Assembly (NCBI RefSeq): GCF_001510645.1
Contig: NZ_LMVB01000001.1
Coordinates: forward strand, 887,854 to 951,853
Origin: Paenibacillus sp. FJAT-29882
GTDB lineage: Bacteria; Bacillota; Bacilli; Bacillales; DSM-1321
Length of the DNA stretch: 64,000 bases
Direction of reading: 5' to 3'
Shown: piece after piece, positions 36,822 to 45,842 of the stretch
Layout of the letters: every line of letters begins with the position of its first letter
Numbering within the stretch: the stretch's first letter is position 1
Notes under the pieces: generated by a model
What the model saw: the letters and a program-made list of their open reading frames with translations, nothing else
Database searches by the model: none
What the model was told of the DNA's origin: nothing
Program-made: the position numbers and the translations under genes

Positions 36822-37010
36822 GGTGTCTAGCTACTACAGCGCCTAGCCCCTCGAGGTCAAATGTCTTCAACAAAGGAAGTTAAAGTGCGAACTTCCTTTG
36901 TTGGAGAGCATTTGCTTGTCGGGCTTGCACAGGATGTGCTGACTTCAACGTTCGCCACAGGACGTGGCGGATTTTAGTTGAAGTTCCTAAAAAGGCGCTT
37001 TCGCTTTTCT
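36822..37010 (+). repeat. Family E repeat (GTCTAGC...GGCGCTTTCGC type)
   Basis: The element starts GTGTCTAGCTACTACAGCGCC and TAGCCCCTCGAGG, and ends AAAAAGGCGCTTTCGCTTTTC. Similar sequences are very common in Bacillaceae intergenic DNA as I remember it. Inside are a perfect-looking hairpin AAGGAAGTT...AACTTCCTT and a module, TTGCACAGGATGTGCTGACTT, that occurs inverted in C2. It ends 3 bases before the mltG ribosome-binding site. Confidence 0.7.
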
Positions 37011-37026
37011 TTAAGGGGGAACATAA

Positions 37027-38160
37027 GTGGATCAGAAGAATAAAACAAAGATACAGTATATTCGAGAGAGAATGCTCGAGCAGCAAGGTGAGGCGAGAAT
37101 CGTGAGAAAAATTATTATGATTGTTATGTTGGTTATTGTGGTAGTAGCAGCTTGTGTTGGCATCGGTGGCTATTTGTATGTGCAATCTGCCCTAAAACCT
37201 GCTGACCCAGATAATCAAAAGATACAAGAGGTAGAAGTTCCGATTGGTTCTTCTGTTGGTAACATATCGACAATTCTTGCAGAACAAGGAATTATCAAGA
37301 ACGCAAAAATATTTAAATATTATATTAAATTTAAAAACGAATCTGGTTTTCAAGCTGGAAACTATAAGCTCGCTCCTTCCATGTCTTTACCGGAAATCAT
37401 AAAAAGTTTGAAAACGGGTAAAGTGGTGATGGATGCGCAATTGAAAATAACGATTCCAGAAGGCAAGCAGCTTGTACAAATTGCCAATATCATTGCTGAA
37501 AAAATCGACGAGAATCCTGACGATGTATTCAAACAGATGAATAATAAAGCTTTTATTAATAAAATGCGAGCAAAGTATCCAGACTTGCTAACGGATGAAA
37601 TTTACGGCAAAAATGTACGATACCCGCTCGAAGGGTACTTATTCCCAGCTACTTACGATTTTTATGAAGAAAAGCCGAGTCTTGAGAGTATTGTCACAGA
37701 AATGTTGAAAAAGACGGAAGAAGTTCTTGCTCAATACAAAGATGAGTTGGATGAGCAGCATTTTACAAATCATACGATGTTAACTCTTGCGTCCTTAATC
37801 GAGGAAGAAGCGACAGCAAAGGTTGATCGTGATATGATTTCTTCTGTTTTCTTTAACAGAATGAAAATTGATATGCCGCTGCAGACAGACCCAACTGTCT
37901 TATATGCAAAAGGTCAGCATCAAGACAAGGTCCTTTACAAAGATTTAGAAGTAAACTCCCCTTATAATACGTATAAAAATAAGGGCTTAACACCTGGACC
38001 AATCGCCAATGCGGGGACAGTGTCGATTGAAGCTGCTTTAAATCCGGCAACATCCGATTATTTGTATTTCTTGGCAACGAGCACAGGAGAAGTAGTTTTT
38101 GCAAAAACTTTGGATCAACATAATCAAAATAAAGCCAAGTATATTACAAATAAAAAATAA
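37027..38160 (+). CDS. mltG: Endolytic murein transglycosylase MltG (YrrL)
   Basis: The 377-residue protein has a cytoplasmic basic N-terminus, one membrane helix (IIMIVMLVIVVVAACVGIGGYLYV, residues about 35-58), a LysM-like region (VEVPIGSSVGNISTILAEQGII) and the YceG catalytic domain with LEGYLFPATYDF, the catalytic Glu in LASLIEEEA and NRMKIDMPLQTDPTVLYA. It cuts nascent glycan strands and so ends their elongation. The start is GTG 37027 with AAGGGGG upstream. A terminator follows. Confidence 0.93.
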   Translation: MDQKNKTKIQYIRERMLEQQGEARIVRKIIMIVMLVIVVVAACVGIGGYLYVQSALKPADPDNQKIQEVEVPIGSSVGNISTILAEQGIIKNAKIFKYYIKFKNESGFQAGNYKLAPSMSLPEIIKSLKTGKVVMDAQLKITIPEGKQLVQIANIIAEKIDENPDDVFKQMNNKAFINKMRAKYPDLLTDEIYGKNVRYPLEGYLFPATYDFYEEKPSLESIVTEMLKKTEEVLAQYKDELDEQHFTNHTMLTLASLIEEEATAKVDRDMISSVFFNRMKIDMPLQTDPTVLYAKGQHQDKVLYKDLEVNSPYNTYKNKGLTPGPIANAGTVSIEAALNPATSDYLYFLATSTGEVVFAKTLDQHNQNKAKYITNKK

Positions 38161-38173
38161 TGTCACATCAATT

Positions 38174-38206
38174 GGGAGAGATATATTCACATTCTCCCTC
38201 TTTTTG
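38174..38206 (+). terminator. Terminator of mltG
   Basis: GGGAGA/TCTCCC stem followed by TCTTTTTG. Confidence 0.75.
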
Positions 38207-38482
38207 TGGTAAAATAGTCAAAGTGCAATTTTAGGCAAGAGAAATTTTGTTCATAAACGTATGGACTCGGCTAAGTGCCGGGTTTTTCTTGAGAAATAAG
38301 AAGTATAAGTTTCTAGAGGTGTTTTGCTGTTTCGTGCAAATAGTCAACGCCCTCTATTTTAGCTAATTGAGCATGGTGCTTGTGCTTTTCTATAGTGCTA
38401 AACTCTTTAATGAATGTAAGTGGTAGCGCATGACACCTTCTTTCGTAACAAGGTGTTTGCGCTTTTCGTAGGAGGAAAAAAC
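38207..38482. other. Intergenic region with further hairpins before trmR
   Basis: CTCGGC/GCCGGG with a T-run at 38266-38287 is a second terminator-like hairpin. ACACCTT/AAGGTGT (38433-38456) with a later TTTT stands right before the trmR ribosome-binding site and may act as an attenuator. I see no convincing gene on either strand. Confidence 0.4.
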
Positions 38483-39130
38483 ATGAGCATAGATGAATAT
38501 CTTCAATCGCTAATCCCAGAGCGTAATGGTTTGATAGCGGAGATGGAAGAGTATGCAAGGTTACATAATGTGCCGATTATGGAGCCGGAAGGTATGGAAA
38601 CATTGCTACAAATCTTAAGGCTAAAAAACCCGCAAGCCATTTTGGAAGTGGGTGCAGCAATTGGATATTCGGCGCTGCGAATGGCTGAAGCATTCCCAAA
38701 TGTGAAAATTGTCACAATTGAACGTGATGAAGAACGAATTGGTGTGGCTAAAGAAAACATTAGTAAAGCTTGCGCACAAGATCGGGTGATTCTAATCGAA
38801 GGCGATGCACTTGAAGTGACAGAATCGATTAAAGACTATGGTACTTTCGATGCGATTTTTATTGATGCGGCAAAAGGGCAGTACAGAAAATTCTTCGAGC
38901 TATATGAGCCTTTCTTGAATGATTCAGGCATTATTGTGACAGACAATGTGTTGTTTAAAGGTTTAGTGGCAGTGCCGGAAGAAGAAATTGAGCCAAGGCG
39001 AATTCGCAGTCTAGTACGGAAAATCAAAGAGTATAACGTTTGGCTCCACAATCACCCTGATTACGATACAGTCATTTTGCCAATTGGTGATGGTGTCGCC
39101 ATTAGTAAGCATAGGGGTCAACGAAAATAA
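38483..39130 (+). CDS. trmR: tRNA 5-hydroxyuridine methyltransferase TrmR (YrrM)
   Basis: ATG 38483 with GGAGG upstream gives 215 residues. It is an O-methyltransferase_3 family enzyme: SAM motif ILEVGAAIGYSALRMAEAFP, then TIERDEERIGVAKENI, FIDAAKGQYRKFFELY and IIVTDNVLFKG. In B. subtilis YrrM (TrmR) makes 5-methoxyuridine at wobble position 34 from ho5U, which is provided by TrhP1/TrhP2 (YrrN/YrrO) encoded next to it. Those two genes are missing here, so ho5U must come from another source such as TrhO, or from trhP genes elsewhere. Confidence 0.93.
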   Translation: MSIDEYLQSLIPERNGLIAEMEEYARLHNVPIMEPEGMETLLQILRLKNPQAILEVGAAIGYSALRMAEAFPNVKIVTIERDEERIGVAKENISKACAQDRVILIEGDALEVTESIKDYGTFDAIFIDAAKGQYRKFFELYEPFLNDSGIIVTDNVLFKGLVAVPEEEIEPRRIRSLVRKIKEYNVWLHNHPDYDTVILPIGDGVAISKHRGQRK

Positions 39131-39565
39131 AGAAATCAGAACTTCTTGTCATACCGACAAGTATAAGACGACATATTCAAGTTTAGTTTGGATAAATGAC
39201 TCTTTGACAATAAATAAGAATGGCTCGGTGAACTCGGGATAATATACGGACCTTAATACGAAAATAGGAAGTATTCAAAACGTATAAGCAGCGATTGTTC
39301 GGGAAACATAGCGAAAAGACGAGCTTTCTTTAGTTCGCCGGGTTAGTTCTCAGATGATAAAGCATATACAGGAATGGAAATGATGAGTAGCCTTATTCTT
39401 TTGAACAGGAGGGCTAAGGGGGCGCACCTTAGAATTTCCCACAACCGTGTGAGGCGGTAAAGAAATGAACGTAGGTGCTAGCAATCATCTTCTAAAAAAT
39501 TATCCGAAGAAATGAGGATGAACCTGATTTGCCAACAACATGATGCGAGAGGGGAACTAACGGAC
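39131..39565 (+). other. Structured-looking remnant where yrrN/yrrO are expected
   Basis: The 435 bp hold no credible gene but look like structured RNA: TTCGGGAAACATAGCGAAAAG, AAGACGAGCTTTCTTTAGTTCG, CAGGAGGGCTAAGGGGGCGC and CACAACCGTGTGAGGCGG. The GAAA/GNRA-like turns and AACATAGC phrases remind me of group II intron domain I, but I see no domain V. It may be an intron or mobile-element remnant left in place of the two peptidase-U32 genes. Confidence 0.35.
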
Positions 39566-40201
39566 ATGGAAAAGAAACCAGTTGTAATCGGAGTAGCCGG
39601 CGGCTCAGGATCAGGAAAAACGAGCGTAACACGCGCGATTTATGAAAGTTTCAAAGGACATTCCATCTTAATGCTAGAACAAGATTATTATTATAAGGAT
39701 CAAACGAATCTCCCTCTTGAAGAACGGCTAAAAACGAATTATGACCATCCGCTTGCATTTGATAATGATTTGCTAATTGAGCATATACACAAGCTTTTGG
39801 GGTATGAATCGATCGAGAAACCAGTATATGATTACAATATTCATACTCGCTCTGAAGAAATCATCCATGTTGAGCCAAAAGATGTGATTATTTTGGAGGG
39901 CATTCTGATTCTTGAAGATGAGCGCTTACGAAATTTAATGGATATGAAGCTATTTGTGGATACGGATGCTGATTTACGAATTCTTCGCAGAATGTCCCGC
40001 GACATCAAAGAGCGAGGCCGTTCATTGGATTCAGTGATGGATCAATATATTAATGTGGTCCGTCCGATGCACAATCAATTCATTGAGCCAACAAAGCGAT
40101 ATGCGGATATTATCATTCCAGAAGGTGGCCATAATTATGTCGCAATCGATTTAATGGTAACAAAAATACAAACAATCCTTGAACAAAAGTCATTTTTGTA
40201 A
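39566..40201 (+). CDS. udk: Uridine kinase
   Basis: ATG 39566 (GAGGGGAA upstream) gives 211 residues. The enzyme phosphorylates uridine and cytidine to their monophosphates for pyrimidine salvage. It has the P-loop [19 protein letters not shown], the substrate region [26 protein letters not shown] and [12 protein letters not shown], and [17 protein letters not shown]. Length and motifs are standard. In B. subtilis it lies between trhP2 and greA; here only the downstream side is conserved. A strong terminator separates it from greA. Confidence 0.97.
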   Translation: MEKKPVVIGVAGGSGSGKTSVTRAIYESFKGHSILMLEQDYYYKDQTNLPLEERLKTNYDHPLAFDNDLLIEHIHKLLGYESIEKPVYDYNIHTRSEEIIHVEPKDVIILEGILILEDERLRNLMDMKLFVDTDADLRILRRMSRDIKERGRSLDSVMDQYINVVRPMHNQFIEPTKRYADIIIPEGGHNYVAIDLMVTKIQTILEQKSFL

Positions 40202-40329
40202 TAACATGACATAGATAAAGATAAGAAGCAATTATTTCTTACACGGTTTAGACTTTCTCTAAATTAGATACGAAACAAAGTCTAAACATTTATACACTGG
40301 CAAAATTAGATGGAAAATAAAATACGTAC

Positions 40330-40363
40330 AAAGCGCGCCCTTTTTATAAAAGGACGCGCGCTT
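40330..40363. terminator. GC-rich terminator of udk
   Basis: AAGCGCGCCCTTTT pairs with AAAAGGACGCGCGCTT. The inner T/A arms make it possible in both directions. Confidence 0.8.
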
Positions 40364-40498
40364 ATGTATTTGTTGCTTGTTTTTCTATTTTATTTTCGCC
40401 AGCCGAGCATTACAGCTAGAAAAGTGTAGATCACTAGATACTACATAAACGGTCACCATGCTTTTAGCATCGTGAAGAATTTTGAAGGAGTGAAGGTT

Positions 40499-40975
40499 TT
40501 GGCAGTTGAAAAAGTATTTCCAATGACAAAAGAAGGTAAAGAGAAATTAGAGCAAGAACTTGAATATTTAAAAGCGGTAAAGCGTAAAGAAGTGGTCGAA
40601 AGAATTAAAATCGCCCGTAGCTTCGGTGACCTTTCTGAGAACTCTGAGTACGATTCTGCGAAAGAAGAACAAGCATTTGTTGAAGGGAAAATTACCACGC
40701 TTGAAAATATGATTCGCAATGCGAAAATCATCGTTGAGGATAGTACAAATTCAGATACTGTTGGTTTAGGTAAAACGGTAACATTTGTTGAACTTCCAGA
40801 TGGTGATGAAGAAACGTATTCGATCGTAGGAAGTGCCGAAGCAGATCCGTTTGAAGGTAAAATCTCAAATGATTCGCCGATCGCCAAAAGCTTAATTGGT
40901 AAAAAATTTGGTGAAACCGTAACCGTTAACACACCAGGCGGCGACATATCTGTGAAAATCATTAGCGTTAAATAA
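40499..40975 (+). CDS. greA: Transcription elongation factor GreA
   Basis: I start at TTG 40499, 8 bases after AAGGAG, giving 158 residues; this matches the family N-terminus ([21 protein letters not shown]). The coiled coil carries the acidic tip [15 protein letters not shown], which enters the RNA polymerase channel and triggers cleavage of backtracked transcripts. The C-terminal FKBP-like domain ends [13 protein letters not shown] family A repeat begins 15 bases after the stop. Confidence 0.97.
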   Translation: MAVEKVFPMTKEGKEKLEQELEYLKAVKRKEVVERIKIARSFGDLSENSEYDSAKEEQAFVEGKITTLENMIRNAKIIVEDSTNSDTVGLGKTVTFVELPDGDEETYSIVGSAEADPFEGKISNDSPIAKSLIGKKFGETVTVNTPGGDISVKIISVK

Positions 40976-40989
40976 TTGCATAACCGCTT

Positions 40990-41042
40990 TAAAAAGGGTC
41001 AGACCTCGTATACTATTCAGTAGCGGGGTTTGCCCCTTTTTG
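40990..41042. repeat. Family A palindromic repeat, copy A4
   Basis: TAAAAAGGGTCAGACCTCGTATACTA...GTAGCGGGGTTTGCCCCTTTTT: both arms pair imperfectly, and the T-run suggests terminator activity for greA. Confidence 0.85.
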
Positions 41043-41334
41043 CTTGGAATTTGGGAATCGGATCCGTTAACTACGGGTGAATATATGCGTCACTCCCTGG
41101 ATATATCCGCCAATTTAAAATCCCCCAGTCCAATATATGGCCTGGGGGAATACAGAAGGAGAAGGATATAAAACTAAGATTCTAAGATCCATTGCAATAG
41201 GTGGTGATTGGTTAACGGTAAAGATGGAACGGGGAATAGGTCATTGGTTTAGCCATTTTCCACGTGACATATGCCACCACAAATTAAGAGGTTCCTTCTG
41301 CACCTTGAAGCGGAGTCTCACCACTTCAAGGGGA
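41043..41334. other. Intergenic region with two hairpins
   Basis: TCCCCCAG/CTGGGGGA at 41123-41154 and CTTGAAG/CTTCAAG at 41304-41330 form stems without T-runs. No credible gene. It is followed directly by repeat C2, and the two may belong to one composite insertion. Confidence 0.35.
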
Positions 41335-41512
41335 TGTTCAAAAAGTCCGGTAAAAATAGCTGTCGAATTGCATCAAAGCTCATTAATGAACTTCTGTTAA
41401 AACCGCGCACGTCCTGTGCGCAACACAGAAGTCAGCACATCCTGTGCAAGTCCGGTCCTCACGAGATGCGCTCCTCGAACTTCCCGGCTCTTTTTATCCT
41501 CCTTTTTGAACA
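41335..41512. repeat. Family C MITE-like repeat, copy C2
   Basis: 178 bp bounded by TGTTCAAAAAGTCCGGTAAA and CTTTTTGAACA. It shares with C1 the blocks CTTCTGTTAAAA-CGCG and CGGCTCTTTTTATCCTCC. It also holds AAGTCAGCACATCCTGTGCAAG, which is the reverse complement of a module in family E. Confidence 0.85.
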
Positions 41513-41525
41513 CTCAATTCAAGGC

Positions 41526-42041
41526 TTAAAAATATTTATCGCTATCAAAATCAAGTTCTACTTGATAGTTCTTCGCGTTAATTAGATTCGAAAGTCGGTT
41601 TGCTTGTCTTTCTGTTTCAATACCCTTTACCCGGTAAACTTCCGGATCGAATGTTGCAACCCTGACTAAAGTGATGGCTTCACTATAGGAATGAATCATC
41701 TCTTCTTTAACAGAGGTGCCGTATTGTTTGTATTTACGTGCCTGTGCCCGTAGCTGGGTGGCGAGCTCTATCGCTTCTACAATCGTTAAAGATTGTTCTC
41801 CGAAGGAAACTTCATTTTCATAGTTCGCTTTGTACATGAGCTTATCAAGTAAGCGAAAATCACTGCGAACCTCTTTGAGCTCTTGTTCCACTACTACGAG
41901 ATTACGTACCTGACTTGGTATCTCTGATCCTTTTTCAATTTCGACAAATGCAAGTAGGTCCATTTCTGTTTCTAATTCTTGAATGCGCTTTGATAGGACA
42001 CTTTTCAGCTTAACCGCATCGGCCAATATCAATTTTCTCAT
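41526..42041 (-). CDS. Unknown coiled-coil protein, possibly DIP1984 family (171 aa)
   Basis: The 171-residue product is mostly helical: LADAVKLKSVLSKRIQELETEMDLLAFVEIEKGSEIP, then VVVEQELKEVRSDFRLLDKLMYKANYENEV and LTIVEAIELATQLRAQARKYKQYG. The order of an N-terminal R-I-L helix, an E.G..P turn, another helix, then (G)..LT..EAI reminds me of DIP1984 family proteins, whose function is unknown. That match is from memory. It has no membrane segment and AGGAGG precedes the ATG. It stands alone, divergent from the PBP gene. Confidence 0.55.
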   Translation of the reverse strand: MRKLILADAVKLKSVLSKRIQELETEMDLLAFVEIEKGSEIPSQVRNLVVVEQELKEVRSDFRLLDKLMYKANYENEVSFGEQSLTIVEAIELATQLRAQARKYKQYGTSVKEEMIHSYSEAITLVRVATFDPEVYRVKGIETERQANRLSNLINAKNYQVELDFDSDKYF

Positions 42042-42155
42042 TCATGTGCCTCCTGTGAAATCTTCTATGACTACTGTATCATGAATTCGTGAATAAATGC
42101 ATGTATAATTGTTTGAAAAATGGAGACCTCGTCCAAAATAGGGATGAGGTGTTAG

Positions 42156-43919
42156 ATGATGAAAATACGACGAATAAAATGGCTTGGCGCATTCATTATC
42201 GTGTTGTTACTCGTTTTGATAGGGAGATTAGTCGACATTCAGTTGTGGAACACTGAGTCGTTTTCGAAACATCAGGTGAACTTAATCGAAGCAAGTGTGA
42301 AGCAGAGATCACAAGTATTAACCGTTGACGATGGGCGTGGCAAGTTTTATGACCGTGATGGAGAGCCTTTAACCCATGAAGAGAAACAAGTGCTTGTCTT
42401 ATTTCCATTTTTAAAAAAAATGGAGTGGCCTGCAGATCAAATTGCATCCATTCTCGGGATTCGAGAAGATCAGTTACGAGCGGAAATTATGAACGGAAAG
42501 AAACCATTTGCTTTTGGCGGTAAGCAGCCACTTGAATTAAGCGAGTATCAGTCGAAAGCGATTAATAACTTAAAAATACCAGGTGTATTCGCTGTGAAAC
42601 AGAAATTCAATTCTGCAAGCATGCAAGCTAGCCAGTTGCTTGGTTCGACGGTGGTGTACTCTTCATTGCCAAAAGAAAGATACCCGGACCTTGAGCTTTT
42701 GCCTGACACAAGAGTGGGCGACAAAGGATTACAGCGAACGTTTGATGAGTTTCTCTTATCAAGCGGCGAGTCAAAGCTTGTGTTTCATGTAGATGCGAAT
42801 GGAGGGCCAATGTTTGGAGTTGACGTGAAATATGTGGAACCTGCCAATCCGCTTTACCCTGTAAAAGTCATCACAACACTAGATAAAGAAATTCAAGCAA
42901 CCGCAGAGAAAATCGTGGATGAATTTCAAATTAAAAAAGGCGGGCTTATTTTACTCGATATTGAGAAAAGTGAAATTTTAGCAAGTGTTTCTCGTCCTGT
43001 TTTAGATATGCAACAACCCAATGGAGAAGGAGCTATCAACAATATGTTCACCCAACATGTACCTGGTTCTGTCTTTAAGACGGTTGTAGCTGCAGCGGCG
43101 ATTGATTATGAAACAGCACCACCAACTCGAATGTTTGACTGTAATCAAACGATTGATGGCAAGGAAGAAAAACAAAGACCGCTCGGAATGTTGAACTTTC
43201 AGAACAGCTTTGCGCAGAGCTGTAACCGGGCATTTGCACAAGTGTCTCAAGAAATAGCCCAAAAAGATGCGAACTTCTTTGAAACATATGCCGACAAACT
43301 TGCGATCACAAAGTATTCGGGCTGGCAAGGTGATTTATATCATTCAGCTTTTAAACAACTGTATGGCGAGCAAGCAGGAACCATCTGGAAGGATCAGAAT
43401 GAACTGAAGAACGATCCGAAGATGGTCGCCAAAACAGCGATCGGCCAATTAAATGTTCAAGTGACTCCACTTGCTGTCGCCAACATGATGGCGACGATTG
43501 CCCGTGGCGGCGAAAAGCAAATGGTGAAGGCGGTACAAAAGGTCGAATTCAATAACGGGACATCTGCGATTGATTTCCCCGAAAAAGAAATGGATCAAAA
43601 TAAAATCTCTCCATATACAGCAATGAAGCTTCAAGAATTATTAAGAGGCGTCGTGAATGAGCCAAAGGGCACCGGTACTTTATTGAAAGATTTGCCTTAT
43701 GCCGTTGCTGGAAAATCAGGAACAGCGCAGACAAAAATAAAGGAAGGCAAGTTGAATAAATGGTTTGCAGGCTACTTTCCCTATGAAAATCCGAAATATG
43801 CGTTAGTAGCGGTTAATTTGGATACAACGGAAAATACGAGTGGAATGGCAGCTGTTTTTGCGGAAATGGTAAAAGAGATCTATGTGGTCAATCATGAAGA
43901 TCGTTCGAAAGAAGGGTAA
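42156..43919 (+). CDS. pbpI: Class B penicillin-binding protein (PbpI/YrrR-like)
   Basis: The 587-residue protein has an N-terminal membrane anchor (WLGAFIIVLLLVLIGRLVDIQLW), the class B dimerisation region and a transpeptidase domain with all three active-site motifs: SxxK in PGSVFKTV (around residue 310), SxN in AQSCNRAF and KSG in VAGKSGTAQ. It cross-links peptidoglycan and should bind beta-lactams. The place before yrrS matches B. subtilis pbpI (yrrR), which has a role in sporulation. The catalytic set is intact. Confidence 0.92.
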   Translation: MMKIRRIKWLGAFIIVLLLVLIGRLVDIQLWNTESFSKHQVNLIEASVKQRSQVLTVDDGRGKFYDRDGEPLTHEEKQVLVLFPFLKKMEWPADQIASILGIREDQLRAEIMNGKKPFAFGGKQPLELSEYQSKAINNLKIPGVFAVKQKFNSASMQASQLLGSTVVYSSLPKERYPDLELLPDTRVGDKGLQRTFDEFLLSSGESKLVFHVDANGGPMFGVDVKYVEPANPLYPVKVITTLDKEIQATAEKIVDEFQIKKGGLILLDIEKSEILASVSRPVLDMQQPNGEGAINNMFTQHVPGSVFKTVVAAAAIDYETAPPTRMFDCNQTIDGKEEKQRPLGMLNFQNSFAQSCNRAFAQVSQEIAQKDANFFETYADKLAITKYSGWQGDLYHSAFKQLYGEQAGTIWKDQNELKNDPKMVAKTAIGQLNVQVTPLAVANMMATIARGGEKQMVKAVQKVEFNNGTSAIDFPEKEMDQNKISPYTAMKLQELLRGVVNEPKGTGTLLKDLPYAVAGKSGTAQTKIKEGKLNKWFAGYFPYENPKYALVAVNLDTTENTSGMAAVFAEMVKEIYVVNHEDRSKEG

Positions 43920-44012
43920 CCGCTAAATTAAGGATTGGGAAAGTATTCCCTTCAAACTGATACGGGAACGTGTTAAAATAGACCTTGTATTGAATAATGA
44001 GGAGGAAGTACA

Positions 44013-44678
44013 TTGAAAAAAAATTCTGGACCTTTTCATACGGGTGCACGTTCATCAACCAAAGACAAACAGAGAAAAACAAATCGTATATATAATATTT
44101 CCATAACTGTTGTAATCGTGTTAATTCTAATTGTCGGAGCATCGATACTATTTAGTAAAGACGAAACGAAACAAGCATCAACGACGGTTAAAGAAGATAC
44201 ACCGAAGCAAACGGAGAAAAGTGATGCTAAGACTAGCAAAGCGGAGGATGAGGATCAGGATATTACGTCTGAAACTGATGATTCGAATGCCGAAAATCAA
44301 GACGAGACAGATGAAGAGCAGGGAATTGATGAGAATGGTCAAGATGATTCAACAGTCATTTTGGAATCTGAAGATGAAAATGACGAGAATGCCGAAACGA
44401 GTGACTCACCGGATTCAGTGGAAACTACGCAACCTTCCAATGCCGAAGTAACAAATTTCGATAAAGGATCTACTAACTGGGCAGAAATGGAAAGTGCCGT
44501 TGCACAAGGAGCTGGTATCTCTACAGATAATATGACAGTCTTGTGGCTGGGAAATGGCGGAGCGCCTGGTAAAGCCGTTGGAACCGTTTCGGCGAAGGAT
44601 ACAAAGCAAGTTTACAGCGTCAACATCGAGTGGGTGGAAGGCTCGGGCTGGAAACCAGTGAAAGTGGAAAAAAAGTGA
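44013..44678 (+). CDS. yrrS: YrrS family membrane-anchored protein (DUF1510)
   Basis: TTG 44013 with GAGGAGG upstream gives 221 residues. A basic start (KDKQRKTNRIYN) and one membrane helix (ISITVVIVLILIVGASILF) lead into an outside linker of about 100 residues made almost wholly of Glu, Asp, Ser, Thr and Asn. The C-terminal DUF1510 domain follows: WAEMESAVAQGAGISTDNMTVLWLGNGG and VNIEWVEGSGWKPVKVEKK. It follows the PBP gene by 93 bases, as in B. subtilis pbpI-yrrS. Its function is unknown. Confidence 0.9.
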   Translation: MKKNSGPFHTGARSSTKDKQRKTNRIYNISITVVIVLILIVGASILFSKDETKQASTTVKEDTPKQTEKSDAKTSKAEDEDQDITSETDDSNAENQDETDEEQGIDENGQDDSTVILESEDENDENAETSDSPDSVETTQPSNAEVTNFDKGSTNWAEMESAVAQGAGISTDNMTVLWLGNGGAPGKAVGTVSAKDTKQVYSVNIEWVEGSGWKPVKVEKK

Positions 44679-44704
44679 TTTAACAAAAAGCAAAGAGGAT
44701 GCCT

Positions 44705-44790
44705 AAAAGTGGGTCTGACCTCGTACACTACAGTAGTAATGTGTTATAAACACTTATTTTACTTGTAGTTGCGAGGGCAGACCCTTTTTT
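44705..44790. repeat. Family A palindromic repeat, copy A5
   Basis: AAAAGTGGGTCTGACCTCG...GCGAGGGCAGACCCTTTTTT with a spacer that can also fold (AATGTGTTATAAACACTT). It lies between the converging yrrS and yrzA genes and can serve both as a terminator. Confidence 0.85.
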
Positions 44791-44813
44791 AAAATAGAAC
44801 TTATTAAAGTTTA

Positions 44814-45023
44814 TTATTTTTTCATCTTAAAATGCACGACAGCACTGTAAAATCGATGTCCTTCTTCCACATGCATTTGGTGAGAAACGGACTGTACTTC
44901 AAGGAGAATGGCTTTGTTTATCTCGATTTGTGTTTGGATTTGCTTTTCGAGGTTTCTAATGGTGTCCGCTTCAAAGAACTCCACTTTGTCTTGGATTAAA
45001 TCTAGCTGAAAATTCATGGTCAT
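44814..45023 (-). CDS. yrzA: DUF2536 family small protein (YrzA)
   Basis: The 69-residue protein MTMNFQLDLIQDKVEFFEA, then RNLEKQIQTQIEINKAILLEVQSVSHQM and a last strand YSAVVHFKMKK, is the YrzA/DUF2536 family. It has a long central helix and no membrane segment. It is placed on the minus strand between yrrS and yrrT, as in B. subtilis. Function is unknown. TGGAGGC precedes the ATG. Confidence 0.85.
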   Translation of the reverse strand: MTMNFQLDLIQDKVEFFEADTIRNLEKQIQTQIEINKAILLEVQSVSHQMHVEEGHRFYSAVVHFKMKK

Positions 45024-45189
45024 GCCTCCATTTGCTTAGGGTATAGGGCTATTTTATCACGTTTAAAGACTAATTCGCAGGGAAATCTAATACTTGAAGG
45101 AAAGGAGAAGATGTGGTAGATTAAGAACAGTTTTAAAACAAAAACATAGTATATTCATAGGAATAATTAAATATAAAAAGGTGATAAAA

Positions 45190-45828
45190 ATGGGAAGAGA
45201 ATTTATCGAGCTTTTTGAAGAATGGTCGAAATCCTATGATGATACTGTAGATGGTCATGATGTAGAATACCGCGAAGTGTTTCTGAACTATGAGCGGATT
45301 TTAGATAGTGTAGTAAGCAGAGCCCATGGTCACACGATCGAATTCGGGATCGGAACGGGTAATTTGACAGAAAGATTGTTGAATGCAGGCTTAACAGTGA
45401 CAGCTGTGGAGCCCTCACCTGCGATGAGAGAGAAGGCTATGGGAAAATTACAAGCTCGCACGGAAATAGTAGATGGTGATTTTTTTGAATTTCCTAAGCC
45501 CGAACAAGTGGATTCAATCGTTAGTACCTATGCGTTCCACCATTTAAATGATGACGAGAAGGCGAAAGCTATTGCAATCTATAGCCAATTATTAAAAACT
45601 GGTGGTAAAATAGTGTTTGCGGATACGATGTATCTGACAAATATTCATCACAAACAGGCCATACTTGATGCAAAATCGTCTGGGTATCATAATTTAGCAA
45701 ACGATCTATCCACTGAATACTATACAACGATCCCGTTTTTAGAAGAGATATTAAAAGAAAATGGCTTTACTGTATCATTCGATAAGTGCAACTCGTTTGT
45801 CTGGATTATGGAGGCTGAAAAATTATAG
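45190..45828 (+). CDS. yrrT: SAM-dependent methyltransferase YrrT
   Basis: ATG 45190 with AAAGGTG upstream gives 212 residues: [23 protein letters not shown] motif [32 protein letters not shown] and [19 protein letters not shown]. YrrT is the first gene of the methionine-to-cysteine operon in B. subtilis and is a putative AdoMet-dependent methyltransferase; its product S-adenosylhomocysteine feeds mtnN, which starts 14 bases after its stop. The methyl acceptor is not known. Confidence 0.92.
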   Translation: MGREFIELFEEWSKSYDDTVDGHDVEYREVFLNYERILDSVVSRAHGHTIEFGIGTGNLTERLLNAGLTVTAVEPSPAMREKAMGKLQARTEIVDGDFFEFPKPEQVDSIVSTYAFHHLNDDEKAKAIAIYSQLLKTGGKIVFADTMYLTNIHHKQAILDAKSSGYHNLANDLSTEYYTTIPFLEEILKENGFTVSFDKCNSFVWIMEAEKL

Positions 45829-45842
45829 AAAGAGGTACAGGA

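Noticed and set aside
38313-38558. 81-codon minus-strand frame across the trmR start
   Set aside because: It overlaps the trmR coding start and lacks a ribosome-binding site. The LPLTFIKEF...EGVDYLHET part is not recognisable.
41137-41400. 87-codon plus-strand frame MAWGNTEGEGYK...
   Set aside because: It runs into repeat C2, has poor codon use and starts within a hairpin; more likely non-coding.
45030-45189. S-box (SAM) riboswitch upstream of yrrT-mtnN-mccA-mccB
   Set aside because: I looked for S-box core motifs and a terminator hairpin in the leader and found neither; control by CymR or other means is more likely.
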